A stretch of DNA of 64,000 bases from Doris montereyensis (GCA_037039925.1 JAXRKP010000434.1:51001-115000); one strand, 5' to 3'. Numbered from the stretch's first letter, positions 11,490 to 23,689 are shown. A program made the numbers and translations. Notes: generated by a model from the sequence alone, not told the origin.

Positions 11490-11955
11490 ATTAGTTTGGT
11501 GGGTATGCGTTTAGAAGTAGGTGGTGTTTCAAAGATTTATTGAAGGACTTAAGGGTTTCTTTCATTTTAGTATCCCGAGGCAGACTGTTCCAAACTTTTG
11601 GGGCAGAGAATTCAAAAGCTTGCTCACCATAGGATTTTAGACACATTCTTGGAAGTTCTAAAATTGTGTCATTGGAGGAGCGCAAATCTCTTATGGGAGG
11701 GGGGGGGGGGGGTCTTTTTACATAAAGTTAGGTTCAGTTGGGTCCTTAGGTACAGAATCATTGAGGCATTTGTATGCCAATGTGGCCATTTTATATTCAA
11801 TTTTTTTGCTTCACGGGAAGCCAGTGGAGAGATTGAAGTGGTCAGGCGTGATCTGATTTCTTTCTTTTTGAAAACAATTTTGGCAGCGAAGTTTTGAATT
11901 CTCTGTAGCTTTCTCTGCCTCTCAGAAGGGAGACGAAAAGAAAGGCGTTGCAATA
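11490..11955 (-). mobile_element. CR1/L2-like LINE ORF2 C-terminal fragment
   Basis: Minus-strand frames read LQRIQNFAAKIVF..., then LRSSNDTILELPR-like, KSYGEQAFEFSAPKVWNSLP and LKSFNKSLKHHL. This is the typical tail that follows the RT domain of CR1/L2/jockey-type ORF2. Frames are broken around a G12 run at 11699-11711. It lies antisense in the last LIN9 intron. Confidence 0.85.
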
Positions 11956-12211
11956 GTTCATTTTTGAAAAGATCGATACAATAAGGGTATTTACAACTCT
12001 ATTTTATATACCTATTCATTATATATCTATGCCAGAATACTAGAATGCAATTATCCAGCGACTACTGTATTTCAAGTCTGATATAAAATGAAGATGGTAC
12101 TTTAGAAATTGGATATCATGAGATTAGACTATGAGTTTATCCAACTTTTAAAGTATCATATGACAATATTCCTCTTTTAACATTGATATTTATGTCCATC
12201 CTTTCTTCTAG

Positions 12212-12317
12212 CACGTTTCAAAACAATGTAGAAATTCACATCAACCACATACAGACAGGCCTGAGCCAGATGGGGAACCTACACGCCTTTGCCAGCAATA
12301 AGCGCAACAAGTTGTAG
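12212..12317 (+). CDS. LIN9: LIN9 terminal coding exon
   Basis: The acceptor CTTTCTTCTAG is followed by one base that completes the split Asn codon, then TFQNNVEIHINHIQTGLSQM, GNLHAFASNKRNKL and TAG at 12315-12317. This is the conserved extreme C-terminus of LIN9 and fixes the gene's orientation and end. Confidence 0.96.
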
Positions 12318-12573
12318 TCTTTGTTTGTTACTGAATCAGACTTTGAATGTTGATATTTTGAATGGATTGGTTTGCAAGTCAGTGAGTGAATGTTTTGAAG
12401 TCTTTGGGAAACAATTTTAATGTCATTGAATGCTAAAAACTGACATTTATGTTATTCACATTTACCATATTGTTATATTTAAGATGTCATGAGTGTGATG
12501 TTTCATGAGAGTTGTTGTTGTTGTTTTGTTTGTTTTGTTTTGGGGGGGGGGTTGTGCGTTGTAGATTATTGTA

Positions 12574-12579
12574 AATAAA
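12574..12579 (+). terminator. LIN9: Candidate polyadenylation signal for LIN9
   Basis: AATAAA lies 257 nt after the LIN9 stop codon in AT-rich sequence. A second AATAAA at 12767-12772 is an alternative. Neither cleavage site can be confirmed from sequence alone. Confidence 0.5.
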
Positions 12580-13280
12580 CTGAAGGAATTGAGTTGAGAA
12601 ACAAAATTTTGGTATTCCCTGTTTTTTTTAAACTTTTCAAACGGCTGCATTTAGTTCATGGCATATGGCTTAGTTACAGCATATGACTTAGTCATATATG
12701 TACTGTTTGATGTGTGGATGTGGACATTGAATAGAGAAATATTGCAAAGACAAGGAAAGGCTATATAATAAAAAATAAAATATATGAATAAATGTCCCTA
12801 TAATGTGAATTTTGTACAATCAGTTACAATGTAATAGCAATGTACAGCATGTCATTTTCATGTTTTATTATGCAATTAAAATTAACATTAAAACTAAACT
12901 GCATCTTTTGATGTCCTGAAATTTGTAGCTTTCCTTGGATGAGAGAGAGGCGTAAGCATGGTATTTTTTGGTATTTGTTGTACCTGAAATAAGTTCAGTC
13001 TTTTACTTAGGCTTTGATCTCAGTTGACAATTGACAATAAAGATAAGACTAAGACGGATTTATAGTCCGTATCCCCGCACAAGTGCTGGTTCACCGACTA
13101 CATCATTTATCCCCAGAAGGCCATTTCATTCAAAGTCCTCAACTCCCAGGGTAACATACAGTACACACAAGCCTGTTAGGCTTTTCGCATTAACACTCTG
13201 ACAAGATCTTTCTCTACCTATAGCTGGGTACTCATTCACACCCGAGTCAAGTGAGGAAAGTAGACTGAGATACCTTTTTT
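12580..13280. other. Intergenic sequence downstream of LIN9
   Basis: Probable end of the LIN9 3' UTR followed by unique-looking AT-rich sequence. No coding exon or RNA gene is recognised. Confidence 0.5.
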
Positions 13281-13310
13281 AAGGAGCGTAGTTAGCTCAA
13301 CTGGTAGTCC
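13281..13310 (+). mobile_element. tRNA-like SINE head fragment (family C)
   Basis: AAGGAGCGTAGTTAGCTCAA followed by CTGGTAG matches the head of the minus-strand SINE at 47256 (GGGAGCGTAGTTAGATCGAT). Only the A-box part remains. Confidence 0.45.
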
Positions 13311-13439
13311 CTGTTTTGTTGACAATTCTTGTCTACCGTAACGCCGTTTCCCAAGATGGTTATATATTGTCTTTTTCTTTTGGATTCTCTGGCTGATTTT
13401 TTCTCATAGTTCTCCCTCTGACTTAATCATCATTCCTGT

Positions 13440-13690
13440 GACGTCAGTGGCGGAGCGGTTAGTTGCTGGACTTGGGACCGTGGGGTCCTGAGTTTGAATC
13501 TAGCAAAGCTAGGTCCAATGTTGTGTTCCTTGGGACAGACGCTTAAAATGCATTTTCCACACTCTACCTAGGCGCAAATGGGTACAAGCATTAGCTTGAG
13601 AGTAAAAGCCTACGTCCAACTAGCGTCCTGTCCAGGAGGTGATTATTGTCATATGTTCTGCTTCACGCTACAGAAACCAACTTTTCTCTG
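13440..13690 (+). mobile_element. tRNA-derived SINE (family A)
   Basis: The head GACGTCAGTGGCGGAGCGGT with B-box-like GAGTTTGAATC is followed by body markers GCAAAGCTAGGTCCAATGTT, CAAATGGGTACAAGCA, CTAGCGTCCTGTCCAGGAGG and GCTTCACGCTA. Copies recur at 21952, 46222, 50900, 53300 and 58844, all on the + strand. It sits between LIN9 and the channel gene. Confidence 0.85.
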
Positions 13691-14537
13691 CCCAATTTAA
13701 GATTTTGTGTTTAATTTCCCTAGTTACTAGCATTGTTTTTGTCTATTTTGCATTTATTTTCATTGCTCTTCCTCTTCTCATTTAGAATCAACACTAATAC
13801 AATTACAATAGAACTACAATAAATACATTTTGAATTCTTTTTTCATGCAAATGATTATAAAGCTATGTCAGAAAAGGTGTTTGTAATGAATGAGATGTTC
13901 AGTCAAGCCGGATTTTATTGTGTGTGTGTCTTTTTCTGGCCCACATGAGATATAAATATCAGACAGATAGATAGCTGGATAAAGATTTGAAATAGTATGC
14001 CTACACTTGGTGAACTTTAAGATAAGATAAGATCTCTTTATTTGTCCAAAAGCAAATTTGCTCTGGTCATGTTTCAAATCAAAATGAATGAAATACAATT
14101 CATCTCTTTCACTTTCTTCATTTTCTCTTCCATGCTCAATTTCACGACTAAAATTAAAACATTACAAAATCGGCGTTTTATGAATATGGACATAATGATT
14201 ATGGTGCATAAATATGTTTTAAAACCTTTGTAAATTCTTATCACAGATACATCAATAAGTAAATAACAAAATAAATAAATATATTTTAAAAATAGCATTT
14301 CTAAATATGTGTAGTTCCTTGATATATTTTTAATAATAATGTGCATTATTGTACCTACCGATACAAGAAATAAATGTTTAATGAATTCAGTAAAATCGAT
14401 AAATAGGAGTTTAAGACTGAGAGTAAGAGTTAAAGACTAAGAAATAGTATAATTTAAAGGGAAAAGAAAGCTCATTGGAGTTTTTAATGGAGTTACTTGT
14501 TACTGTCTTCTATCAAAGACATGTGTTTGCAAGCTTT
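13691..14537. other. Intergenic / 3' flank of the channel gene
   Basis: AT-rich sequence. GATAAGATAAGAT...TTTATTTGTCCAAAAG at 14020-14055 is shared with 52041-52090 and is probably a dispersed-repeat end. No gene is recognised. Confidence 0.5.
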
Positions 14538-14668
14538 TCATCTTTGCTGCTTGTAAGAGCGAAATGTAGCCCACGAGGATTTGATGAACAAAATAAAGAG
14601 GTCTAAGAATTCCATTAGAGTCAGAACGCTAGCTCCTGTCAACAAGCCCATGTTGCCTCCAATCGTTC
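14538..14668 (-). CDS. DEG/ENaC channel exon 11 (TM2 and C-terminus)
   Basis: The acceptor ATTCTCTTGGCAG is followed by two bases and then TIGGNMGLLTGASVLTLMEF, LDLFILFIKSSWATFRSYKQ, QR and TGA at 14540-14538. IGG..GL..GAS.LT..E is the hallmark of DEG/ENaC TM2, with GAS the cation selectivity filter. The cytoplasmic tail is very short, about 14 residues. Confidence 0.95.
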
Positions 14669-14820
14669 CTGCCAAGAGAATGAAGTTGAGAGAGTAATAA
14701 AATGAAAGAATGTTATTTCAGTATTGAATAAATTCATAAAATTGATCGGATATGCACATTTTATGATTTTAAATTATCTATACCGACTATTATGGGAAAG
14801 AAAGAAATTTATCATCAGCA

Positions 14821-15140
14821 CATGGGGGACTCTGTAGTCTAGAGACAAGGTGTTGGCGTCTCAACCAACAGGTAGTGGGTTCGAGCCCCGCCAACCGTTG
14901 AAACTTTTCTCGTTTTTTCAAACAAAATACACCCCCTGGTCCAGGTAGGTGGATCGACACCTTGTCCCACTGGAGATAGGCGGTAAAAGGAAGTCCCGTG
15001 TGAAGATCACAGCACTCTGTGCACGTTAAAGATCCCTTGGTTGTTTACAGGGCAGTCCAGACAAAATTAAGAATCCTTCCAAAAACTCTGGGATCACCTT
15101 AGTTGTGGATATGGGTAAAATCAAATCAAATAAAAACAGC
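14821..15140 (+). mobile_element. tRNA-derived SINE (family B)
   Basis: The head TCTAGAGACAAGGTGTTGGC and B box GGTTCGAGCCC are followed by a central GTGCACGTTAAAGATCCC motif of a kind I recall from other invertebrate SINEs. It ends in a short ATCAA tail (AAATCAAATCAAAT). It lies in channel intron 10. A second copy, inverted, is at 54214-54612. Confidence 0.85.
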
Positions 15141-15399
15141 ACCTCATGGTTAGTTTAGAGAGTTTACTAATTGTACTAATTATACTAATAGTAATAGAAA
15201 GACAGCACAGTGAATGGCTGCATGTGTGCAAGTGTGACATGTCCTCAGTAAGAAGTTGCAGGGCGGCTACATTTGTACCATAAGCATCCACACAATGGAG
15301 TTTTACTGTGCTTACATTACAATGCTTATATTTATATCAATTAGATTTAACTTATCACCATATAAGTTAAGAAGCAAAGACTTCAAAGAGGTAGAGAAT

Positions 15400-16385
15400 G
15401 TACTACTATGAAGTACACTACCATCAGTAACAAATCATCGACGGAACTGATCCTAAAATACGGTGTACCACAGGGTTCAATCCTAGGACCAATGCTCTTC
15501 AGCATGTACACTACACCGCTGTGTGATGTTATAACTGACCAAGGACTTCAGTTTCATCTATATGCTGATGACACACAAGTTTACATTCCATTCTCTTCTT
15601 CTGATGAAACATCGGTCAAATTACAAATGGAATCCTACATTGAAAACATCAGAGAATAGATGGACCACAATAAATTGAAACTGAAACTAAATGACAGTAA
15701 AACGGAGTTGATGACTTTTGGCTCAAAGTATAATCTTCAGAAAATCAACGTGAATGACATCCTCGTTGGCAATGATACCATTGAAGCCAATGGATCTGTC
15801 AGAAATTTAGGCTTCATTTTTATCAGACTCTATCCATGGAAAATCACATAAAAAAATCAAGTGAAAATGCTACATTAACCTGAGATTGATACATAAAACT
15901 CGTCAGTATTTGGATGAAGAAACAACCAAACTTGATTCTTGCATTTGTCATCAGTTCTCTCGACGACTGCAATGGCCTACTATATAACATCCAATCTGGC
16001 CAGATAAAGGATATCCAACAAATCCAAAATCAATGCGCCCGTGTTGCCACCAGGACAAAAACCAAAGATCACATCACGCCAGTTGTAAAAGACATTCACT
16101 GGCTTCCAGTTCACAAGCGCATCGAATTTAAGATTGCTTGCACGGTTTACAACTCACTACATGGAACAGCTCAGAATATCTGTCTTAACTGTTACTGGTA
16201 TACCAGCCACCCCGCCCACTGAGGTATGGGAACAAATCCCTCCTTACCTCCCCATTCCAAATACGAAATTAGGCATGGAAGCCTTCTCATTCAATGGTCC
16301 CATGGTCTGGAACTCTCTGCCAATGAACAATGATCATCAAGAACAGCCCTAACATCCATTCCTTCAAAAAACAGTTGAAAACATT
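15400..16385 (+). mobile_element. CR1/L2-like LINE, RT domain to ORF2 end
   Basis: Broken frames contain [25 protein letters not shown] (the catalytic YADD box), then KLNDSKTELMTFG, RNLGF, SSLDDCNGLLY, QNQCARVATRT, HITPVVKDIHWLPVHKRIEF and FNGPMVWNSLP. The copy is 5'-truncated and frameshifted, antisense in channel intron 10. Confidence 0.9.
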
Positions 16386-16631
16386 ATTTTCGAGAGACTT
16401 ATTTCTTATATCAATTTTTATTGACTCTTTCTTGTATTTCTTTGATATTGTAGAGCGCATAGAACATCTCAATGTATAGGCGCCATAGAAATATCCATAT
16501 TATTATTATTGTTATTAAGTATAAATATATATATATATATATGTATACATATACATGTATAATATATATATATGTGTACGTGTGTATTTATTAATACAGG
16601 CACAAAGAGAGAGAGAGAAAGAGATCCTTAC

Positions 16632-16722
16632 AAAAAAGACTGAGCCATGTGTACATGGGAAGGTGTTCCTCAACACGGGTGACAAGGTCCCCGTAAAGAC
16701 TTTCACAACCACACGTGTATTA
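16632..16722 (-). CDS. DEG/ENaC channel exon 10 (frameshifted)
   Basis: The acceptor TTTTAACCCAG is followed by NTRVVVKVF and then, only in another frame, YGDLVTRVEEHLPMYTWLSL. Together these match the family's L.V.Y.DL....EE.P.Y....L. segment that precedes IGG. One missing T in GTCTTT(T)ACGGGG (about 16691-16695) explains the switch. With donor GTAAGG after 16632 the spliced junction codon would be T|GA, a stop, just before TM2. Either two small sequence errors or genuine decay is present. Confidence 0.75.
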
Positions 16723-16804
16723 CTGGGTTAAAAGAAATGCAAAATTGATGTGTCAGTGTCCTCATCATACTTTGCTATGTAACCACAGGCATGTGGTGGA
16801 AGAC

Positions 16805-19800
16805 AAAAACAATTGAATCATTCAATCATTCATTATGAGAGTGGAAGACACAGGAAACCGATTAAATCATTCAACCTTTTATTATGAGAGTGGAAGACAA
16901 AAGAAAACAATTGAACAATTCATTATGGGAGTGAAAGACAAAGGAAAACGATTGAATCATTCATTATGAGAGTGAAAGACAAAGGAAACCAATTGAATCA
17001 TTCATTATGAGAGTGAAAGGCAAAGGAAACCAATTGAATCATTCATTATGAGTGAAAGACAAAGGAAAACAATTGAACAATTCATTATGAGAGTGAAAGG
17101 CAAAGGAAAACAATTGAATCATTCATTATGAGAGTGAAAGACAAAGTAAAACAATTGAATCATTCATTATGAGAATTAAAGACAAAGTAAAACAATTGAA
17201 TCATTCATTATGAGAGTGAAAGACAAAGGAAAAAATTGAATCATTCATTATGAGAGTGGAAGACAAAGGAACACAATTGAATCATTCATTATGAGAGTGA
17301 ACGACAAAGGAAAACAATTGAATCATTCATTATGAGAGTGAAAGGCAAAGGAAAACAATTGAATCATTCATTATGGGAGTGAAAGGCAAAAGAGAACAAT
17401 TGAATCATTCATTTTGAGAGTGAAAGGCAAAAGAAAACAATTGAATCATTCATTATGAGTGGAAGACAAAGGAACACAATTGAATCATTCATTATAAGAG
17501 CGAAATACAAAGGAAAACATTTGAATCATTCAGTATGAGAGTGAAAGGCAAAAAGAAAACAATGGAATCATTTATGAGAGTGGAAGAATCATTCATTATG
17601 AGAGTGAAGGCAAAGAAACCAATTGAATCATTCATTATGAGAGTGAAAGACAAAGGAAAACAATTGAATCATTCATTATGAGAGTGAAAGACAAAGGAAA
17701 ACAATTGAATCATTCATTATGAGTGAAAGTGCAAAAGAAAAATTGAACCAATTGAATCATTCATTATGAGAGTGAAAGACAAAAGGAAAACAATTGAAAA
17801 CATTATGAGAGTGCAAAAAAAAACAATTGAATCATTCATTTTGAGTGAAAGGCAAAAGGAAAACAATTGAATCATTCATTATGGGAGAAAAACAATTTAA
17901 TTATTCATTAGTGAAAGACAAAGAAAACAATTGAATCATTCATTATGAGAGTGAAAGGCAAAAGAAAACAATTGAATCATTCATTATGAGAGTGAAAGAC
18001 AAAGGAAACAATTGAATCATTCATTATGAGAGTGAAAGGAAAACAATTGAATCATTCAAAGTGAAAACAATTGAATCATTCATGAAAGGCAAAGAAAACA
18101 ATTGAGAGTGAAAGACAAAGGAAAACAATTGAAAATTCATTATAAGAGTGAAAACAATTGAATCATTCATTATGAGAGTGAAAGAAAGGAAAACAATTGA
18201 ATCATTCATTAAAGTGAAAACAAAAGAAAACAATTGAATCATTCATTTATGGAAAGGCAAGGATTGAATAATTCATTATGAAAGACAAAGGAAAACAATT
18301 GAATCATTCATTATGAGAGTGAAAGACAAAGGAAAACAATTGAATCATTCATTATGAGAGTGAAAGACAAAGGAAAACAATTGAATCATTCATTATGAGA
18401 GTGAAAGACAAAGGAAAACAATTGAATCATTCAAGTGAAAGGCAAAGAAAACAATGAATCATTCATTATGAGAGTGAAAGACAAAGGAAAACAATTGAAT
18501 CATTCAATTGAAAACAATCATTCATTATGAGAGTGAAAGACAAAGAAAACAATTGAATCATTCATTATGAGAGTGAAAAACAGGAAAACAATTGAATCAT
18601 TCATTATGAGAGTGAAAGACAAAGGAAAACAATTGAATCATTCATTATGAGAGTGAAAGACATTGGAAGACAAAGGAAAACAAGAAAACAATTGAATCAT
18701 TCATTATGAGAGTGAAAGAAAGAAAACAATTGAATCATTCATTATGAGAGTGAAAGGCAAAAAAAACAATTGAATCATTCATTATGAGAGTGAAAGACAA
18801 AGGAAAACAATTGAATCATTCATTATGAGAGGGAAGAAAAAATTGAAAACTCATTATGAAAGTGAAAACAATTGAATCATTCATTATGAGCGTGAAAACA
18901 AAGTAAAACAATTGAACAATTGAAAACAATTGAATCATTCATTATTCAATCATTCATTATGAGAAAACAGAATCATTCATTATGAGAGTGAAAGGCAAAG
19001 GAAAACAAAAACAATTGAAAGGCAAAAGAAAACAATTGAATCATTCATTTTGGGAGTGAAACAAAAGGAAAACATTCCTTCATTATGAGAGTGGAAGACA
19101 AAAAGGAAAACAATTGAATCATTCATTATAGAGTGAAAGACAAAGGAAAACAATTGAATCATTTATGATGAAAGGCAAAGAAAACAATTGAATCATTCAT
19201 TATGAGAGTGAAGACAAAGCAAAAACAGTTGAAAATTCATTATTGAACAATTGAATCATTCATTATGAGAAAAACAATTGTGAAGACAAAGGAAAATCAA
19301 TTGAAATCATTCATTATGAGAGTGAAAACAATTGAATCATTCATTATGAGAGTGAAAGACAAAGAAAGCAATTGAACCAAATGACAATTGAATCATTCAT
19401 TATGAGAGTGAAAGACAAAGAAAACAATTAAAATAATTGAATCATTCATTATGAGAGTGAAAGACAAAGGAAAACAATTGAATCATTCATTATGAGAATG
19501 AAAACAATTGAAAACAAAGGAAAACAATTGAATTATTCAATTGAATCATCATTATTTATTAAGACAAAGCAAAACAGTTGAAGATTCAAGGCAAAGAAAA
19601 CAAGGATGAGACAATTGAAAACAATTGAATCATTCATTATGAGAGTGAAAGACAAAAGGAATTGGGACAAAAACAATTCATTCAACCATTCTGAAAACAA
19701 TTCATTCATTATCAGAGTTGAAGACAAATGAAAAAACAATTGAATCATTCATTATGAAAACAAGAAACGAAAGACAAAGGAAAACAATTGAATCATTCAT

Positions 19801-21710
19801 TATGAGAGTGAAAACGAAAACAATTGAATATTCATTAAGAGTGAAAGACAAAGGAAAACAATTGAAATTCATTATGAGAGTGAAAGACTAAGGAAAACAA
19901 TTGAATCATTCATTATTGAAAGACAAAGGAAAACAATTGACAAATGAAAGAAGAAACCAATTGAATCATACATTATGAGAGTGAAAGACGGAAAACAATT
20001 GAATCATTAAAAAGGAAAACAATTGAATCATTCATTATGATAGTTGAAAGACAAAGGAAAACAATTCAATCATTCAACCATTCATTATGAGAGTGAAAGG
20101 GCAAATGAAAACAATTGAATTAATCAACCATTCAATTATTAAAATGGAAGATAAACGAAAACATTTGAATCATTTAACCATTCATTATGAGAGTGAAAGA
20201 CAAAAGGGGAAAAAATTGAATCATTTAATCATTTATTATGAGAGTGAAAGACAGGGAAAACATTTGAATCATTTAATGAGAATGGAAAACAAAGGAAAAC
20301 AATTGAATTATTCATTTATTATGAGAGTTGAAGACAAAGGAAAGACAGGAAACAATTGAAAACAGTTGAAGACAAATGAAAACGAATCATTCATTTGAGA
20401 ACGAAAGACAAAGGAAAACAATTGAATCATTCAACGAGTTATTATAAGAGTGAGAGAATCATTCAACCATTCATTATGAAAATGGACAGGGAAAACATTT
20501 GAAATCATTATGATTTGAAGACAAAGGAAAACAACAATCATTCATTATGAGAAAGTGAAAAAATTGACAGAAGGAAAACAATTGAATCATTTAACCATTC
20601 ATTATGAGAGTGAAAGACAGAGAAAAAAATTGAAAAACAATTGAATGAAAGACAGGCAAAACATTTGAATCATTTAACCATTCATTATGAGAGTGAAAGA
20701 AGGAAAACATTGAAGATTCATTATGAAAGTGAAAGACAGGGAAAACATTTGAATCATTTAACCATTCATTATTCAGGGAAAACAATTGAATCATTTAATC
20801 ATTTATTAGGAAGTTGAAGAAGGAAAACAATTGAATTATTTAATTATTCATTCGGAAGAGTGAAGACAAAGGAAAGCAATTGAATCATTTAATTATTCAT
20901 AAGAAGAGTGGAAGACAAAGGAAAGCAATTGAATCATTTAATTATTCATAACAAGAGTGGAGGACAAAGGAAAGCAATTGAATCATTTAATTTTCATAAG
21001 AAGAGTGGAAGACAAAGGAAAACAATTGAATTATTTAATTATTCATAAGAAGAGTGGAAGACAAAGGAAAACAATTGAATCATTTAATTATTCATAAGAA
21101 GAGTGGAAGACAAAGGAAAACAATTGAATTATTTAATTATTCATAAGAAGAGTGGAAGACAAAGGAAAACAATTGAATCATTTAATTATTCATAAGAAAG
21201 AAGACAAAGAAAACAATTGGAAGACAAAGGAAAACAATTGAATCGTTTAATTATTTATTAGAAGAAAGTGGAAGACAAGGAAAACAATTGAATCGTTTAA
21301 TTATTCATAAGAAGAGTGGAAGACAAAGGAAAACAATTGAATTGTTTAATTATTCATAAGAAGAGTGGAAGACAAAGGAAAGCAATTGAATTATTTATCC
21401 ATTTGCTCTTAGAAGAGTGGGACAAAGGAAAACAATTACATCGTTTAATTATTCATTGTGAGAGTGGAAGACAAAGGAAAACAATTGAATCGTTTAATTA
21501 TTTATTAGAAGAGTGGAAGACAAAGGAAAACAATTGAATCGTTTAATTATTTATTAGAAGAGTGGAAGACAAAGGAAAACAATTGAATCGTTTAATTATT
21601 TATTAGAAGAGTGGAAGACAAAGGAAAACAATTGAATCGTTTAATCATTTATTAGAAAAGTGGAAGACAAAGGAAAACAATTGAATTATTGAATCCTTCA
21701 TTATGAAAGT
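16805..21710. repeat. 41-bp minisatellite, about 4.9 kb
   Basis: The unit combines GAATCATTCATTATGAGAGT, GAAAGACAAAGGAAAACAAT and T. It is heavily rearranged, with many partial units from 17.5 to 20.7 kb. Beyond 20.8 kb it changes to a more regular variant with TTAATTATTCATAAGAAGAG. It fills most of channel intron 9. No gene is present inside. Confidence 0.96.
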
Positions 21711-21829
21711 CGCTTAGAAATATGTTTTTAGAATTCAGACCTGACACCATCGTCAAGGACGGAAAATAGTTCCGACAGAACTATCAAAGCCCTTAGAGTT
21801 AGACTTAGAGGAGACAACAGACAAACAAG

Positions 21830-21935
21830 TACGCTAGGCTGAAGACAGGATCGAACGAGTGAACTCTGCGTCGGCAGCCATCACCTTACAAGGAAAAGAA
21901 AGTGCGCTACGAACATTTCATAATTATGCTAATGT
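21830..21935 (-). mobile_element. tRNA-like SINE fragment (family C)
   Basis: On the minus strand it carries GATGGCTGCCGACGCAGAGT and GTTCGATCC, similar to the SINE at 47256-47095 (GTGCCGACGCAGAGG). Confidence 0.5.
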
Positions 21936-21951
21936 TACGCAAAGACAGTGT

Positions 21952-22240
21952 GGCGTCGATGGAATTCTAGTGGTTAAGTTATCAGATTCCAGCTCATGTG
22001 GTCCGTGATTCGAAACCTATCAATACTAGAGCCGACGTTGTGTTCCTAGGGAAAGACACTTAACACGCACCCCCCACCCCCCCCCCCCACTTGACCCACC
22101 GGTACCAGCACTAGCTTGGAAGTAAAAACGGGTGATAACCTAGCGTCCTGTCCAGGAGGTGATTATTTCACCAGGTCTGATTTGCGCTATAAAAACTAGG
22201 ATATGTTTCGGCTCCATGGACCCAAAGGGCATTGAAGAAA
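21952..22240 (+). mobile_element. SINE family A, diverged copy
   Basis: GCGTCGATGG, TAGTGGTTAAG, GCCGACGTTGTGTTCCTAGG, CTAGCGTCCTGTCCAGGAGG and GCTCCATGG.CC..AGGGCATTGAAG match the family A body. A C-rich run interrupts it at 22078-22090. Confidence 0.75.
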
Positions 22241-22257
22241 CTTTATTTACCCACAGA

Positions 22258-22590
22258 CATAGACATATACATACCAAGTACACATTTTATGTTAATTTTA
22301 CATACAGATGAGTACATACATACATTTTATGTTAATTTTACATACAGAAGTACATACACATTTTATGTTAATTTTACATACAGACGAGTACATACCAAGT
22401 ACACATTTTATGTTAATTTTACATACAGACGAGTACATACCAAGTACACATTTTATGTTAATTTTACATACAGACGAGTACATACCAAGTACACATTTTA
22501 TGTTAATTTTACATACAGACGAGTACATACCAAGTACACATTTTATGTTAATTTTACATACAGACGAGTACATACTAAGTACACGTGTTA
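22258..22590. repeat. 45-bp minisatellite, about 7 copies
   Basis: The unit contains GAGTACATACCAAGTACACA and TTTTATGTTAATTTTACATA. It lies just downstream of channel exon 9. The multiple-of-three unit keeps frames open on both strands. Confidence 0.96.
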
Positions 22591-22660
22591 TGCTAATACA
22601 TGATGTGTATTGCACACAGACACACAATTACATACTTAGTCTGTACACATAATAACATAC

Positions 22661-22766
22661 TTGTAATAGCTGGCAGACAGTCTCCATGAGTACTCCACTT
22701 TGTTACAAGGAAGTGCGCATGTGCAGAGGTTATCTCCAAACCTCGGCTTATGGTTATAAGCTTTTT
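22661..22766 (-). CDS. DEG/ENaC channel exon 9
   Basis: The acceptor TTTCGTATTTCAG and donor GTATGT bound 106 nt. The first two bases complete a Lys codon begun 22.3 kb upstream. It reads KAYNHKPRFGDNLCTCALPC and then NKVEYSWRLSASYY. C-x-C-x-x-P-C-x-x-x-x-Y is the late thumb cysteine motif. It ends with two bases of a split Asn/Lys codon. Confidence 0.93.
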
Positions 22767-22894
22767 CTGAAATACGAAATGAAAATTTAACATAAAAAAT
22801 ATTTAAGCACAAGAATCTAATCAACGCTACTACAGATACAAAAATGTGTACAGTGTTAAAATATAAAGGGACTTCCATTCAGTTCATTTCGATA

Positions 22895-23192
22895 TGACAA
22901 AATGTTCATATGAATGACACCCAGATAAAATGTTCATATGAATGACACCCAGATAAAATGTTTATATGAATGACACCCAGACAAAATGTTCATATGAATG
23001 ACACCCAAATAAAATATTCATATGAATGACACCCAGACGAAATGTTCATATGAATGACACCCAGAAAAAAATGTTCATATGAATGACACCCAGATAAAAT
23101 GTTCATATGAATGACACCCAGATAAAATGTTCATATGAATGACACCCAGACAAAATGTTCATATGAATAACACCCAGATAAACTGTTCATGC
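22895..23192. repeat. 28-bp minisatellite, about 10 copies
   Basis: The unit is AAAATGTTCATATGAATGAC followed by ACCCAGAT. TTCATATGAA within each unit is a perfect palindrome. It lies at the start (exon 9 side) of intron 8. Confidence 0.95.
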
Positions 23193-23199
23193 AACACCA

Positions 23200-23345
23200 A
23201 AGAACCTCCCCAAGTCCTAGAAATTATGGAAGGACGTGTAGAAGTAGAAGAATTGAGATAGTGGATGTCTAGCAACAAATTGAAAGTGAATGAACAGAAG
23301 ACTGAATTCATCATCACCGGTAATCCAAATACAATAAATATGACT
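23200..23345 (+). mobile_element. CR1/L2-like LINE fragment
   Basis: One frame reads WMSSNKLKVNEQKTEFIITG, the segment that follows the YADD box in CR1/L2-type RTs. The next recognisable part of such an ORF is at 25320, on the other side of the pogo-like repeat and its arrays. Confidence 0.7.
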
Positions 23346-23379
23346 GATCAAGTCTCCTCCACGCCACGCAACTACACGT

Positions 23380-23560
23380 ACACTCAAACTTTGTTATACC
23401 GCCAACTGTTCTGCCAGTAGTAACTTGGCGTTATAACGAGAATGGCGCTATAACGAAAAACCTTTTTCAGCATTACAATGATGGAGGTATTCAATATTTG
23501 ACTAACCAAGCAGGGAAAAAAAGATAAGTGACTAGACAATGTAGGCATTTTTATGTGAAA
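23380..23560 (+). mobile_element. pogo/Tigger-like repeat, left part (second copy)
   Basis: ACACTCAAACTTTGTTATAC, GTAACTTGGCGTTATAACGA and GGCGCTATAACGAAAAA match the copy at 5540. Internal arrays follow that are absent from the first copy. Confidence 0.6.
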
Positions 23561-23689
23561 AGACTATTGTGGTATTATATACTATAGTAATACATGTAGT
23601 AGGATCACCTGGTCTCTTATGCAGTCTAGGTGGGAAACCATCAACAGACGCACCTAACTCAAAATGGATTGGTTTAGGTTGTGGCATTG

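Larger units (their letters stand above)
775..12317 (+). other. LIN9: LIN9 gene, 3' part (seven exons seen)
   Basis: LIN9 is a subunit of the MuvB core (with LIN37, LIN52, LIN54, RBBP4) that forms the DREAM repressor and the B-MYB activator complexes controlling cell-cycle genes in the nucleus. The exons encode, in order, the family's C-terminal landmarks: TRLSKIL, EFQKEYASIVVELEKLNKDL, PDQG..PAEQP, LISNLTSIMLQI, SYEFGSLQDSL, and FQNNVEIHINHIQTGLSQMG followed by NLHAFASN near the stop. These match the animal LIN9 C-terminus closely and in the right order. The DIRP domain and N-terminus lie upstream, outside the window. Introns carry a CR1-like LINE fragment, two CTT arrays, a 3-kb 20-bp array and a 66-bp array. 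The gene converges on the DEG/ENaC gene, with stop codons about 2.2 kb apart. Exons 2 and 5 each contain one surplus base relative to the expected frame, so assembly error or decay must be considered. Confidence 0.95.

Noticed and set aside
22593..22878. Whole minus-strand frames of 66 and 80 aa as independent genes
   Set aside because: Only the spliced 106-nt segment 22661-22766 is coding (channel exon 9); the flanking parts are intron.
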